NCBI RefSeq assembly: GCF_004023625.1
Contig: NZ_RPDJ01000008.1
Span: 295,442-359,441, forward strand
Length of the DNA stretch: 64,000 nt
DNA from: Streptomyces cavernae
GTDB taxonomy: Bacteria > Actinomycetota > Actinomycetes > Streptomycetales > Streptomycetaceae
Direction: 5' to 3'
The notes beneath the pieces were generated by a model. That model had not been told where the DNA came from. It was given only the letters and a program-made list of their open reading frames with translations, and made no database searches. Of this stretch, positions 18,102 through 26,498 are shown piece after piece. The first letter of the stretch is position 1. Each line of letters starts with the position of its first letter. A program made the position numbers and the translations under genes.

Positions 18102-19202
18102 TCACCTCTTGGTGCTGGGGCGTCGGGCCGAGCCCGCGTAGCCGTTGGGATTGAGTTGTTCGAAGTGCCAGGCGTCCCGGCACATCGCGGTGAGGTCCCG
18201 GGTGGGGTGCCAGTCCCAGGCGCGGCGTACCGCGCTCACGTCCGCGATCAGCTCGGGGACGTCGCCCTCCCGGCGCCCGACGATCTCGTACGGAATCGGC
18301 CGGCCGCACACCGCCCCGAACGTGTCGATCACATCGAGGACCGAACGGCCCAGGCCCGAACCGATGTTGAACACCCGCATGCCGGGCCCGTCGGAGAGCC
18401 GGTCGAGGGCGACACGGTGGGCCTCCACGCTGTCCATCACATGGACGTAGTCGCGGATCGCGGTTCCGTCCGGAGTCGGGTAGTCCCCGCCGAAGACGTG
18501 TACGCGCGCCCTCCGTCCGGCGGCGACCTGTGCGACGTTCGGCACCAGGTTGTCGGGGACGCCACTTGGGTCCTCGCCGAGCAGCCCGCTCGGATGGGCG
18601 CCCGCCGGGTTGAAGTGGCGCAGGCACAGGACGGTGAACTCGGGGTGACGGCGGCAGACGTCGGCGAGTATCTGCTCGCACAGCCACTTCGAGGCGGCGA
18701 AGGGGTTGGCGGGCCGGGCGGGTGTCGACTCGTCGAGCGGGCCGCCGTCCGCGTCGCCGTAGAGGGAGCCGGTCGAGGAGAAGACCAGCTGATGGACGGC
18801 GTGCTCCCGCATGGCTGACAGCAGGGAGATCGTGCCCGCGACGTTCGTGTCGTAGTACTCGATGGGCATCCGCGTCGATTCGCTCACGGCCTTGTGCGCG
18901 GCGAAGTGCACGACGGCGTCCACGGAGTGCCGGTCGAAGACGGCCGACAGGGCGCGCCGGTCGCGGATGTCGAGTTCGTAGACGGCGCCCACGAAACGTC
19001 CGGCGAGCCGTTCCACGCGGGTGAGCACCTGGGGGGCGCTGTGCGCGTAGTTGTCGACCACGATCACCTCGTAGCCGTGGTCGAGGAGTTCGACACAGGC
19101 GTGGCTGCCGATGAAGCCGGCCCCGCCGGTCACGAGGACCGTCGCCGGTGGGTTCGCGGTCCAGGACCTCTCCTGTGGCGGCTGGGTGTCCACCGGTCTC
19201 AC
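18102..19202 (-). CDS. UDP-glucose 4-epimerase-like SDR lacking the catalytic Tyr
   Basis: A 366-residue extended short-chain dehydrogenase closely resembling GalE, which interconverts UDP-glucose and UDP-galactose using bound NAD. The cofactor loop VTGGAGFIGSH (24-34) and substrate-side motifs (LRHFNPAGAHPSG, FGGDYPTPDGTAIRDYVHV) are intact. The active-site YxxxK reads NPFAASK: Phe168 (codon TTC at 18701-18699) replaces the Tyr that acts as base, while Lys172 remains; the catalytic Ser position is Thr144. Epimerase activity should be poor unless another residue substitutes. GTG 19202 is used; GTG 19193 is an alternative. It is downstream of nothing obvious, so probably transcribed alone. Confidence 0.75.
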   Translation of the reverse strand: MRPVDTQPPQERSWTANPPATVLVTGGAGFIGSHACVELLDHGYEVIVVDNYAHSAPQVLTRVERLAGRFVGAVYELDIRDRRALSAVFDRHSVDAVVHFAAHKAVSESTRMPIEYYDTNVAGTISLLSAMREHAVHQLVFSSTGSLYGDADGGPLDESTPARPANPFAASKWLCEQILADVCRRHPEFTVLCLRHFNPAGAHPSGLLGEDPSGVPDNLVPNVAQVAAGRRARVHVFGGDYPTPDGTAIRDYVHVMDSVEAHRVALDRLSDGPGMRVFNIGSGLGRSVLDVIDTFGAVCGRPIPYEIVGRREGDVPELIADVSAVRRAWDWHPTRDLTAMCRDAWHFEQLNPNGYAGSARRPSTKR

Positions 19203-19311
19203 CGGCCCGGCGGGGCGGCGGGGTCCGGGTGTGGGTAAGGCTCCGTGATCACTGGAACTCCCGCGTGATCAGGTCGGCGAAGTCCGGCGCGCCGCGGAGC
19301 GGCCGATGAGC

Positions 19312-19341
19312 TTGGCATGATCGTCGAACGTCGTATGCCAA
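19312..19341. promoter_or_regulatory. Operator-like dyad TTGGCAT-N16-ATGCCAA
   Basis: Perfect 7-base arms at 19312-19318 and 19335-19341 in an AT-richer patch, with TCGTATG occurring twice just inside and after it (19332-19338, 19344-19350). It lies in the 474-bp gap between galE-like and the GNAT gene, where no intact gene is visible. It may be the orphaned operator of the broken transporter nearby. Confidence 0.35.
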
Positions 19342-19518
19342 CATCGTATGTTTACGAGGTATATGCACCACTCTTCCACCTTCTGCCCGTCGGCTCCCGG
19401 CGTCAAGTGGAGGCGGAAGCGGAGGCTGAGACAGCTGACCGGCAGGCGGGGCACGCACGCGGCTGTCCCAGCCCTTGGGGGTGGCACTGCCTGAGTTGTG
19501 CGGAGGAAGCCATGCAAC

Positions 19519-19606
19519 GATGCGGCTGGGCCCCGCAGGCGGCTGCCGGGCCCTGCTTGGGCGGCTGCCGAGACCTGTACGGGTGGCTGCCGAGACCTGC
19601 TCGGGC
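19519..19606. repeat. 22-bp tandem repeat upstream of GNAT gene
   Basis: The core GGCTGCCGRGMCCTG starts at 19541, 19563 and 19585, an exact 22-base period, with a weaker copy near 19521. It ends about 70 bases before the GNAT start at 19677. Confidence 0.6.
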
Positions 19607-19676
19607 GGGGCTCGCTCGCGGCGCCGGGGCCCAATAACCGCTTGCCGCCCCCGGCCGCGGCTGCTGGAGTGGCCGA

Positions 19677-20450
19677 ATGGATCACGCTTCGGTATTGGCT
19701 TTGTTCGACCGCGACATGCGGCAGGACGCCCGGCCCGACGGGCCCCGGGCACGGATCGAGCGGGTCGAGGGCGTGGTCCGCCAGGTCGGGGGCGAGGCCG
19801 GCTGGAACGGTGTGCTCTGGTCGGAGCTGGGCGAGGTCGGGGCGGAAGGGGTCATCGACGAGCAACTGCGCTACTTCACCGGACTCGGTCTCTCCTTCGA
19901 GTGGAAGCTCTACGCGCACGACACGCCGTACGACCTGGGTAAACGGCTTCGGGCGGCCGGGTTTGCGCCCGAGCCGGAGGAGACGCTGATGGTCGCGGAG
20001 GTCGCCGATCTGGACCTCGGCCTCCCCGTCCCCGAAGGCATCGAAGTGCGTCCGGTGACCGATGCCACCGGCGTCGGCCTCGTGGTGGAGGTCCATGAGC
20101 GGGCCTTCGGCTCCGACGGCTCCCAGCTGAGACGGCAGATGCTCGACCGGCTCGCGGCGGACCCGGAGGCGGCGGTCGCCGTGGTCGCCCTCGTCGACGG
20201 CGAGCCGGTGAGCTCGGCACGGATGGATCTGCCGCCCGGCGCGCGTTTCGCGGGACTGTGGGGCGGTGGCACGGTCGAGGAGTGGCGCGGGCGGGGTCTG
20301 TACCGGACGCTGGTCGCGTACCGGGCCCGAGTCGCCGCCGCACGGGGCTACCGCTACCTCCAGGTGGACGCGATGCCCACGAGCCGCCCGATCCTGGAAC
20401 GACTCGGCTTCGCGTCGCTGACCACGACGACGCCGTACCTGTCGCCCTGA
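19677..20450 (+). CDS. GNAT N-acetyltransferase
   Basis: A 257-residue soluble acetyltransferase. The C-terminal GNAT core (about 120-257) carries the acetyl-CoA loop VEEWRGRGLYRTL and the later strand YLQVDAMPTSRPILERLGF. The N-terminal ~110 residues form an additional helical domain common in actinobacterial members. ATG at 19677 has GGAG eight bases upstream. The substrate is unknown. Confidence 0.75.
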   Translation: MDHASVLALFDRDMRQDARPDGPRARIERVEGVVRQVGGEAGWNGVLWSELGEVGAEGVIDEQLRYFTGLGLSFEWKLYAHDTPYDLGKRLRAAGFAPEPEETLMVAEVADLDLGLPVPEGIEVRPVTDATGVGLVVEVHERAFGSDGSQLRRQMLDRLAADPEAAVAVVALVDGEPVSSARMDLPPGARFAGLWGGGTVEEWRGRGLYRTLVAYRARVAAARGYRYLQVDAMPTSRPILERLGFASLTTTTPYLSP

Positions 20451-20535
20451 TCGTTCCGGGAAGCCGGAACGGCCCGCCGGACATCCGGCGGGCCGTCGGG
20501 GACGACCCGAGGCCGGAACGGCTCCGACCCGGATC

Positions 20536-20965
20536 TCACATGTGCACCACAGGGTGCCGCGTCGGGGTCGGTGGCCGGTACGGAGCGGCGGTAGAGCAGC
20601 ACGCGGACGATCAGGCCGGCGGCGAAGAAGACGGCCGACCACCAGCAGGCGGTGGAGTAGGCCTCCAGGCCGGCCTGGGCCTGGACGGCAGGATCCCTGG
20701 GGTCCTTGCCGACGACGTAGTCGGTGGCGGCGCCGGTTGCAAGGGTGTTGAGCAGGGCCGTGCCGATCGAGCCGCCGACCTGCTGCATGGCGTTCACGGT
20801 GGCGGAGGCCGCGCCGGCGTTCTCGGCGCCCACGCCGGCGGTGGCCGGGCTCATGGCCGGGGCCATCACCAGGCCGAGACCGAGGCCCGCCACGATCAGC
20901 GGGGGCAGGATGTCGCCGGTGTAGCCGCTTCCCATGTCGAGGCCTGTCAGGTGGTGAGTCCCCGC
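20536..20965 (-). pseudogene. Remnant of a DHA2-type MFS drug transporter (C-terminus)
   Basis: The minus strand encodes the last ~140 residues of an EmrB/QacA-like exporter: ILPPLIVAGLGLGLVMAPAM, then NAGAASATVNAMQQVGGSIG, GTALLNTLA and a final helix. No N-terminal part exists upstream; coding similarity fades near 20950-20970. Near 20548-20554 an extra base shifts the frame: without it the protein would end APVVHM and stop at 20538-20536. Both defects mark it as dead. Confidence 0.7.
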
Positions 20966-21092
20966 GTCGCGGGGGGCGGTAGCGCCGGTCTCGACGCTTT
21001 CGCCGAGGTGCGGTGAGTGACCGTACAGGAGACGATCCGCGTGGCGGGGACCCTTGACGAGGCGCGGCGGCATGCGCGGGCCGTGGCACCGC

Positions 21093-21983
21093 TCAGTGGG
21101 TGAGCAGGTCCAGTTGGTACTCCAGGGCCTTGTGGGTCGGTACATAGCCGAGGGCCTCGTTGATGGCGCGCATCGGGCCGTTGCTGTCGGCCGTGTCCGT
21201 GAGCAGGCCGGACAGTTCCGGGTGGTGCTCGCGGGCGCGGCGGATCGACTCCGCCTTCATCCACAGGCCGAGCCCGTGTCCGCGGTGCTCGGGCAGGACA
21301 CCGGTTCCGTAGTGCTGGGCGTTGCCCCGGCCGTCGCCCGGCACGACCAGTTCGGAGAACCCGGCGATGGTGCCGTCGGACATGTCCACCGCGGCCACGG
21401 TCTGCAGCCGGTCCCCGCGTCTGCCGATCGCCTCGGCCGCCGCCACGACGCGCTCGACGTCCCAGTCCACGGTGCCGTAGTCGGTGTCGTCCATGGGCAT
21501 GTCGTCCATCGCGCGCCGTGAGTCGGCGAAGGTCCGCGCGAGCTGTGGCGGGACGACGCCCTCCCAGTACGTCAACTCGTAGCCATGGTGCGACCGCAGG
21601 GCCGTCCGCGTGATCCGCTCCAGGTCGGCGTCGGCCAGGGACAGCCGGGCATACGTCAGGGCCAGCACGCGGCGAAACCCGCGCACCGCCAGGAACCCGT
21701 CACCGGGCGAGCCCTCGCGCGCCTGTGCGAGCACCGTCCGGCGGCCCTCCGCCCGGGCCGTGGCGATGACCGCGTCGAGCAACCGCCCACCGACACCCCG
21801 CCGCCGTTCGGCCGGGTGCACGGTGACGTCGGCCTCGGCGAGATGCTCCTGACCTCCCCCGGTGAACAGGCGCAGAAAAGCGGACCCGACGGGGTGTCCC
21901 TCGGCGTCGGAAGCCAGCCACGCGAGGCGACGGCTCGACGCTCCCCGCTCCGGATCGGCGAGCGGGGTGATGTGCACGGTCAA
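21093..21983 (-). CDS. Tandem GNAT acetyltransferase
   Basis: A 296-residue protein with two GNAT folds. The first (about 25-115) has HPAERRRGVGGRLLDAV; the second (about 170-290) has GVLPEHRGHGLGLWMKAE and the typical ADSNGPMRAINEALGY ending that many Streptomyces antibiotic- or amino-acid-modifying GNATs share. The start is TTG 21983, seven bases after GGCAGG; GTG 21977 is possible. Function unassigned. Confidence 0.75.
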   Translation of the reverse strand: MTVHITPLADPERGASSRRLAWLASDAEGHPVGSAFLRLFTGGGQEHLAEADVTVHPAERRRGVGGRLLDAVIATARAEGRRTVLAQAREGSPGDGFLAVRGFRRVLALTYARLSLADADLERITRTALRSHHGYELTYWEGVVPPQLARTFADSRRAMDDMPMDDTDYGTVDWDVERVVAAAEAIGRRGDRLQTVAAVDMSDGTIAGFSELVVPGDGRGNAQHYGTGVLPEHRGHGLGLWMKAESIRRAREHHPELSGLLTDTADSNGPMRAINEALGYVPTHKALEYQLDLLTH

Positions 21984-22030
21984 CGGCGGGCCTGCCTTTC
22001 GGTCCTCAACGACGGGACCCAGAAGCCTAG

Positions 22031-22645
22031 TTACCGCCCCGTGCGTCGGCCCGGAGTTTCAGCGCGCCGTCCGCTCTCCCGGCTGCCGCCGGGCCAGCAG
22101 CCGTACTGCCAGGTCCGCAGCACGAGTCGCCGACCCTTCGACGTACGGATCACCGGGGCGTCCTGGGCGAGCTCGAAACCGCTCGCGCGGGCCACCCCCG
22201 CACTCGGGACGTTGGCCTCCTCGATGCACAGCACCAGGCGGCGCGGGCGCAGGCGGCGGACGGCGTAATCCGCGAGCAGGCGAACCGCCCGGGTGGCGAG
22301 CCCACGCCCGCGGAACGGGGCGGCGACGCCATAGCCGATCTCCGCGTCGCGGGGGTCCACGTCGCTGCGGAACAGCAGCACCTCGCCGCGCGGCCGCAGT
22401 CCGTCGGTGGTGATGGCGAGTTGCACCTTGCGCCCCTCGGCCCGCGCCACCCGGGCCTCATGCAGGTAGGTACGTGCGGCAGCGGTGTCGAAGGGCGAGA
22501 CGATCGGTGTCCAACGGTCGATCTCGGGGTCGTCGTACAGCTCGACGAGCGCAGGCACATCGTCGTCGGCCCACTCGCGCAACCGTATTCCGTCACCTTC
22601 GAGGCGCAACTGCTCGGGGAAAGCCCAAGTCGGCTCGGTGTCCAT
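22031..22645 (-). CDS. RimJ/RimL-type GNAT acetyltransferase
   Basis: A 204-residue acetyltransferase of the type that modifies ribosomal-protein or other N-termini. Motifs: RLREWADDDVPALVELYDDP at the start, IGYGVAAPFRGRGLATRA (acetyl-CoA loop) and CIEEANVPSAGVARASGFEL. The ATG at 22645 begins MDTEPTWAFPEQLRLEGDGI, the usual family start; upstream in-frame codons read through an ArsR-type promoter on the other strand and are not credible. The gene is divergent from the ArsR-SRPBCC gene. Confidence 0.75.
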   Translation of the reverse strand: MDTEPTWAFPEQLRLEGDGIRLREWADDDVPALVELYDDPEIDRWTPIVSPFDTAAARTYLHEARVARAEGRKVQLAITTDGLRPRGEVLLFRSDVDPRDAEIGYGVAAPFRGRGLATRAVRLLADYAVRRLRPRRLVLCIEEANVPSAGVARASGFELAQDAPVIRTSKGRRLVLRTWQYGCWPGGSRESGRRAETPGRRTGR

Positions 22646-22713
22646 GTGCCCCGATCCTGCCTTGCGCCGGGCCCGAGACCAAGAGCGCGGCAACGTCCTG
22701 AGGGGACGCCCGA

Positions 22714-22748
22714 TTGACATGCAGGTAATTGCCTGCATAACGTTGAGT
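22714..22748 (+). promoter_or_regulatory. Leaderless, palindrome-overlapped promoter
   Basis: A perfect -35 TTGACA (22714-22719), 16-base spacer and -10 CATAAC (22736-22741) place the transcription start seven or eight bases on, at the GTG of the ArsR-SRPBCC gene (22749). The near-perfect palindrome ATGCAGGTAA/TTGCCTGCAT (22719-22738) fills the spacer, so a bound repressor would block RNA polymerase. This is the layout of an autorepressed ArsR-type promoter. Confidence 0.65.
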
Positions 22749-23546
22749 GTGCACACCAGTGATGAGACGGACGACGAGACGGACAAGGCCTTCAAGGCGC
22801 TGGCGGACCCGACGCGCAGGCGGCTGCTCGACCTGCTGCACGAGCGCAGTGGGCAGACGCTGGGCGAGCTGTGCGGGCACATCGACATGGCCCGGCAGTC
22901 CGTGACCCAGCACCTGGCCGTCCTGGAGGCCGCGAACCTGGTCAGCACCGTGCGGCGGGGGAGGGAGAAGCTGCACTACCTCAACCCGGTGCCGCTGCAC
23001 GAGATGCAGGAACGGTGGATCGAGAAGTTCGAACGCCCGCGCCTGCGAGCGCTGAGCGCAGTCAAACGACGAGCCGAGGAAGTCATGAGCGACAAGCCCA
23101 CATTCGTTTACGTCACCTATATCGAGAGCACCCCGGAAGCGGTCTGGCGCGCGCTGACGGATGCCGAACTGACCGCCTCCTACTGGGGTCACAGCAATGT
23201 CTCCGACTGGCGGCCGGGCTCTCGCTGGGAGCACCGTCGCACCGACGGCTCCGGCATCGCCGACGTCGTCGGCACGGTGCTGGAGAGCGAACCGCCCACC
23301 CGCCTCGTGACCGTGTGGGCCGATCCCGCCGACGAGGACAACCCCGACAAGCAGTCCCGGGTGACGTTCGACATCCATCCGCACGCCGACATCGTCCGGC
23401 TCACCGTGACCCACGAAGACCTCCCGGACGAGACCGCGCGCGGCGAGGTGGCCCTCGGCTGGCCGGCCGTCCTGTCCAACCTCAAGTCCCTGATCGAGAC
23501 CGGCAGTCCGCTGCCGCAGGAGCCTTGGCTGGTGCCGAGCCGCTGA
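22749..23546 (+). CDS. ArsR-type HTH fused to SRPBCC (AHSA1-like) domain
   Basis: A 265-residue fusion. Residues 8-90 are a winged helix (KALADPTRRRLLDLL, then DMARQSVTQHLAVLEAANLV) without metal-binding cysteines. Residues 115-255 are a START-like SRPBCC ligand pocket (VYVTYIESTPEAVWRALTDA, SYWGHSN, DWRPGSRWEHR). Elsewhere these occur as two adjacent genes; here they are one chain, suggesting that a small hydrophobic ligand directly controls DNA binding. GTG 22749 coincides with the predicted transcription start. Confidence 0.8.
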   Translation: MHTSDETDDETDKAFKALADPTRRRLLDLLHERSGQTLGELCGHIDMARQSVTQHLAVLEAANLVSTVRRGREKLHYLNPVPLHEMQERWIEKFERPRLRALSAVKRRAEEVMSDKPTFVYVTYIESTPEAVWRALTDAELTASYWGHSNVSDWRPGSRWEHRRTDGSGIADVVGTVLESEPPTRLVTVWADPADEDNPDKQSRVTFDIHPHADIVRLTVTHEDLPDETARGEVALGWPAVLSNLKSLIETGSPLPQEPWLVPSR

Positions 23547-23665
23547 CCGCGACGGTTCGGTCCGCCATTGTGGTCCGCCGTGGTCCGCCACGGTTCGGGG
23601 TCCACGATTCGGAACCCCACGGTTCGGCCGGTCCGCGGTGTGCGGGCCGGCCGAGATTTCCGCGG

Positions 23666-24139
23666 CTACGCCATGGGCGGGGTCGCATCGCGGTAGGACC
23701 GGGAGGTGCCGCCCCTCCTCATGGTCGCCGCGGCGCACACCACCCCGAGGACGACGGCCAGTGCGCCCACAATGATGTTGTTGACCACGACTCCGGCGTC
23801 CGGGTCCGTCCCGACGATCCACGGCGAGATGATCAGCCAGGTGCCGATCGCGCACATGGCCCAGCTCAGTCCGTACATCCTCGACGGAGTGGTGGTGAAC
23901 CCGAGGGCCAGTGCACCGAGTGCTATCCCGATGATCAGGTTGTGCGTCACCAGCGGAGGCTGGCTCGTCGTGTAGTGGAGGATCCACGGGGATGCGGCGC
24001 AGTACAGACCGAGCAGGAACACCGGTCCGTCGACGAGCGCCACATCGTGACCACCGAGCACGCGGGCGTATCTGTCCCGCATCTCGGTCACATCGGGGTG
24101 GGTGGTGATGTCACCTCTCGAGCGTGAGACGTCGGCCAT
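23666..24139 (-). CDS. SPW-repeat membrane protein
   Basis: A 157-residue small membrane protein with four hydrophobic helices and two SPW signatures (AASPWILHY and IISPWIVGT), the defining repeats of this family. Role unknown; members are membrane proteins of actinobacteria and others. ATG 24139 is preferred to the overlapping GTG 24142 because GGAGG then has six-base spacing. It converges on the ArsR-SRPBCC gene; the 119-base gap has inverted CCGTGG/TTCGGGG repeats that could form a terminator. Confidence 0.75.
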   Translation of the reverse strand: MADVSRSRGDITTHPDVTEMRDRYARVLGGHDVALVDGPVFLLGLYCAASPWILHYTTSQPPLVTHNLIIGIALGALALGFTTTPSRMYGLSWAMCAIGTWLIISPWIVGTDPDAGVVVNNIIVGALAVVLGVVCAAATMRRGGTSRSYRDATPPMA

Positions 24140-24326
24140 CACTCGCCTCCTTCGTTCTCCGCGAAACTGACCGCTCTGGTGCGATATGCAGAGAAGCGCG
24201 GCTTATAAATATTCTGCTCTTATTTTTTCCTTATGTGTAGCGGAGTGGAGCGCTGCGCCCGGCAGGGCGGGGCGTCGGGGGGACTCTCCCGACCGGGTCC
24301 GGCATACGAGACCGAACGACCACTCC

Positions 24327-24356
24327 TTGACTGGCCGGAAGTACCACTGCGACGAT
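24327..24356 (+). promoter_or_regulatory. Promoter of the leader peptide
   Basis: TTGACT (24327-24332), 18-base spacer, GACGAT (24351-24356). The predicted start is at or next to the ATG of the leader peptide (24364), implying a leaderless short ORF. Confidence 0.45.
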
Positions 24357-24363
24357 CCTTGGC

Positions 24364-24447
24364 ATGAACAAGCAGCTGGACCTCACGCGGCGACGCCACG
24401 TCGACCTCGCGCGCGTCTCCAGCGCCTTCTGTTGCCGCGCAGCCTGA
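24364..24447 (+). CDS. Cysteine-type putative leader peptide
   Basis: A 27-residue ORF beginning MNKQLDLT, with the core RRRHVDLARVSSAFCC and ending CRAA. This matches the actinobacterial putative leader peptide family, whose His-Val-Asp-Leu core and terminal Cys codons sense cysteine supply and control downstream sulfur genes by ribosome stalling. Tandem TGT TGC codons sit just before the stop. The 266 bases between its stop and the FMN reductase start (24714) contain GC-rich stems such as CCCGCCCGAGGCGGG that could be the switch. It is too short for routine gene calling. Confidence 0.7.
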   Translation: MNKQLDLTRRRHVDLARVSSAFCCRAA

Positions 24448-24713
24448 CGAACAACAGGGCCCCTCTCGCGCGGAGCGTCGACGGAACCACTCGCCTCGCC
24501 ATCGATCGGGGCTGTCCACCGGGCACCGAGACGGCATTCCCTAACGCGTTTCCCGGTGTCCGCGCAAGCCGTCCGCTCCCGGGTCCGGTTTCCCGCCCGA
24601 GGCGGGCCACCACGTCCGTCTGCCATCCGCACCGGTGCACACGCACCGGACCGCGGGGCGGAGCGCGCTCGTCGCGCCGTTCCGTTCCCGCACCCGCCAC
24701 GAAAGAGGGCCCC

Positions 24714-25268
24714 ATGGCCACCGTCCTGTCCGTCTCCGGCAGCCCCTCCGTCTCCTCCCGCACCGCCAAGCTGCTGCGCCACCTCGACACCCGGCTCATC
24801 GACCAGGGCCACGACGTCATCCCGCTCGACGTCCGTACCATCCCCGCCGAGGCCCTCCTCGGCGCCGACTTCCGGCATCCGGCCATCGTCGAGGCCACCG
24901 CGCTCTTCGAGCGCGCCGACGGCGTGGTCATCGGCACCCCCGTCTACAAGGCGGCCTACTCCGGTGTGCTGAAGGCGCTGCTCGACCTCCTCCCGCAGTA
25001 CGCGCTCACCGGCAAGACCGTGCTGCCGCTGGTGACCGGCGGCAGCACAGCCCATGTCCTGGCCCTCGACTACGCGTTGCGGCCGGTCCTCAACTCCATG
25101 GGTGCCGCGCACATCGTCCAGGGCTGGTTCACCCTCGACAAGGACATCACCGCCGACGAGGACGGCCGCATCACCGTGGCCCCGGCCACCGACCGCCAAC
25201 TGACGCAGGTGCTCGACCAGTTCTCGGCGGCCCTGGGCCGGACATCGCTGTTGGCCCCGGCGGGCTGA
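24714..25268 (+). CDS. NAD(P)H-dependent FMN reductase (SsuE-like)
   Basis: A 184-residue flavodoxin-like reductase. The FMN loop is SVSGSPSVSSRTAKLL (residues 5-20) and GTPVYKAAYSGVLKALLDL holds the second flavin contact; VTGGSTAHVLALDYALRPVL is typical of SsuE. It supplies FMNH2 to two-component monooxygenases that release sulfite from sulfonates or sulfones. ATG 24714 follows AGAGG by five bases. The upstream cysteine-type leader peptide and the convergent flavin-monooxygenase-like gene both point to sulfur scavenging. Confidence 0.85.
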   Translation: MATVLSVSGSPSVSSRTAKLLRHLDTRLIDQGHDVIPLDVRTIPAEALLGADFRHPAIVEATALFERADGVVIGTPVYKAAYSGVLKALLDLLPQYALTGKTVLPLVTGGSTAHVLALDYALRPVLNSMGAAHIVQGWFTLDKDITADEDGRITVAPATDRQLTQVLDQFSAALGRTSLLAPAG

Positions 25269-25317
25269 CCGTCGTGGGCTGACGGGGGTGGGCTGACGGT
25301 CGTGGGCTGACGGTCGC
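25262..25317 (+). repeat. Four 14-bp tandem units containing the stop codon
   Basis: Units GGGCTGACCGTCGT, GGGCTGACGGGGGT, GGGCTGACGGTCGT and GGGCTGACGGTCGC run without gaps from 25262. The first contains the TGA stop of the FMN reductase (25266-25268), so the gene end itself has been duplicated. Confidence 0.75.
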
Positions 25318-25348
25318 GGGGGCGGGTGCGCTCGGACCGGCCGGCGGC

Positions 25349-26389
25349 CTACCGCGCCGGGCTGGTCAATGCCTCCAGGTGTGCTCGGCGTGATTCCGCA
25401 GTCTGGCCCTGGACCAGGAGGAACAGACCCTCGCGGGCGAGTCGCTGGGCCCTGTTGGCCAAGGTCATCGCGCGGCCGCCGCCCGACACCACCGCCGCCG
25501 TCGTGGCCGCCTGCAGCAGTTCGTAGGCCTTCGTCCTGAGGGCCAGGCGCTCCCGAAGGTGCTCGTGCGGCACCGGGTGGTCGGCCAGGGCGTAGGCCCG
25601 GCGCCTGACCTCGGCGAGGCGAGCGCGCAGGGGCTCCGCCCTGTCCTCGTCCAGCAGGGTGAGCGCCGCCTCGGCGACGCCGAAGACCGCCGGTGGGGTG
25701 TTGACCGTCTTCGGGCGGTCGGTGGCGGCCCAGGTCTCGTACGGCGTGCGCTGCACCAACGCCTCCTCGGGCAGCCACAGCCCGTCCAGCTCCAGCGACA
25801 CCGTGCGCGCGGCACCGAGCGCGGCCAGGCGCAACGGGGGCGAGGGGCGCACGCCCGGCTGTTCCCGGGCCTCGGTGAAGGCGAGGACCACCTCGTCGTC
25901 CTCCGTCAGGCCCGCGATCAGCATCACGTCGTTGAGGCCCCAGCCCGTGTACCAGGGGATCCGGCCGTCGAAGCGCAGGCCGCCACGCTCCCGGCCGACC
26001 CGTACGCTCACCCGAGGATGCGCGCGCAAGTAGGCGTACGCCACCCCGGACAGCAGTTCACCCCGGGCCAGCGGGCCCAACAGGCGTTCTCTCACCGGGA
26101 GTCGGCTGCCCGCCAGGGTCGCCAGAGGCGTGTTGTGCTGGGTCTGCACGAACCAGGTGGAGCAGCACGCCCCGGCCAGGATCTCGGCGGTCTCCCGGGC
26201 CACCGCGGCGGGCGCGCCCGAGCCGCCGTACTCGACGGGGGCGCTCAGCCCGAGCAGCCCCGACCGCTTCACCGCCTCGATGCTGCTCATCGGCACGCCC
26301 TCCTGGTCGACCCGCTCCGCCTGCGGTGCGAGCACCTCCGCGGCGAGGCGGCGCGCACGGTCGACCAGGGGGTGTGGCGGGGTGGTCAT
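25349..26389 (-). CDS. Acyl-CoA-dehydrogenase-like flavin monooxygenase (SfnB/DszC-type)
   Basis: A 346-residue member of the acyl-CoA dehydrogenase superfamily: N-terminal helical domain with LSAPVEYGGSGAP, middle beta domain (IPWYTGWGLNDVMLIAGL), C-terminal helices. The usual catalytic Glu region is not recognisable, and GLxAPxxYGGxG with a facing FMN reductase resembles oxygen-using relatives such as DszC, SfnB or HpaB-type enzymes in sulfur acquisition. Whether it is an oxygenase or dehydrogenase is inference. ATG 26389 has GGGAGA eight bases upstream. Confidence 0.7.
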   Translation of the reverse strand: MTTPPHPLVDRARRLAAEVLAPQAERVDQEGVPMSSIEAVKRSGLLGLSAPVEYGGSGAPAAVARETAEILAGACCSTWFVQTQHNTPLATLAGSRLPVRERLLGPLARGELLSGVAYAYLRAHPRVSVRVGRERGGLRFDGRIPWYTGWGLNDVMLIAGLTEDDEVVLAFTEAREQPGVRPSPPLRLAALGAARTVSLELDGLWLPEEALVQRTPYETWAATDRPKTVNTPPAVFGVAEAALTLLDEDRAEPLRARLAEVRRRAYALADHPVPHEHLRERLALRTKAYELLQAATTAAVVSGGGRAMTLANRAQRLAREGLFLLVQGQTAESRRAHLEALTSPAR

Positions 26390-26498
26390 CGAAAAATCTC
26401 CCGGTGGTGTCGTGGATGGTGTCGATCCGGCGGTCCGCTGTTCGTGTAGGGAGTAGAGCCTCACCAAGACGACCAGCACCGACCAAGAAGGACACATC

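Noticed and set aside
21013..21103. Short plus-strand frame ending near 21103
   Set aside because: About 29 codons that look somewhat protein-like, but there is no ribosome site and it overlaps the 3' end of the GNAT gene.
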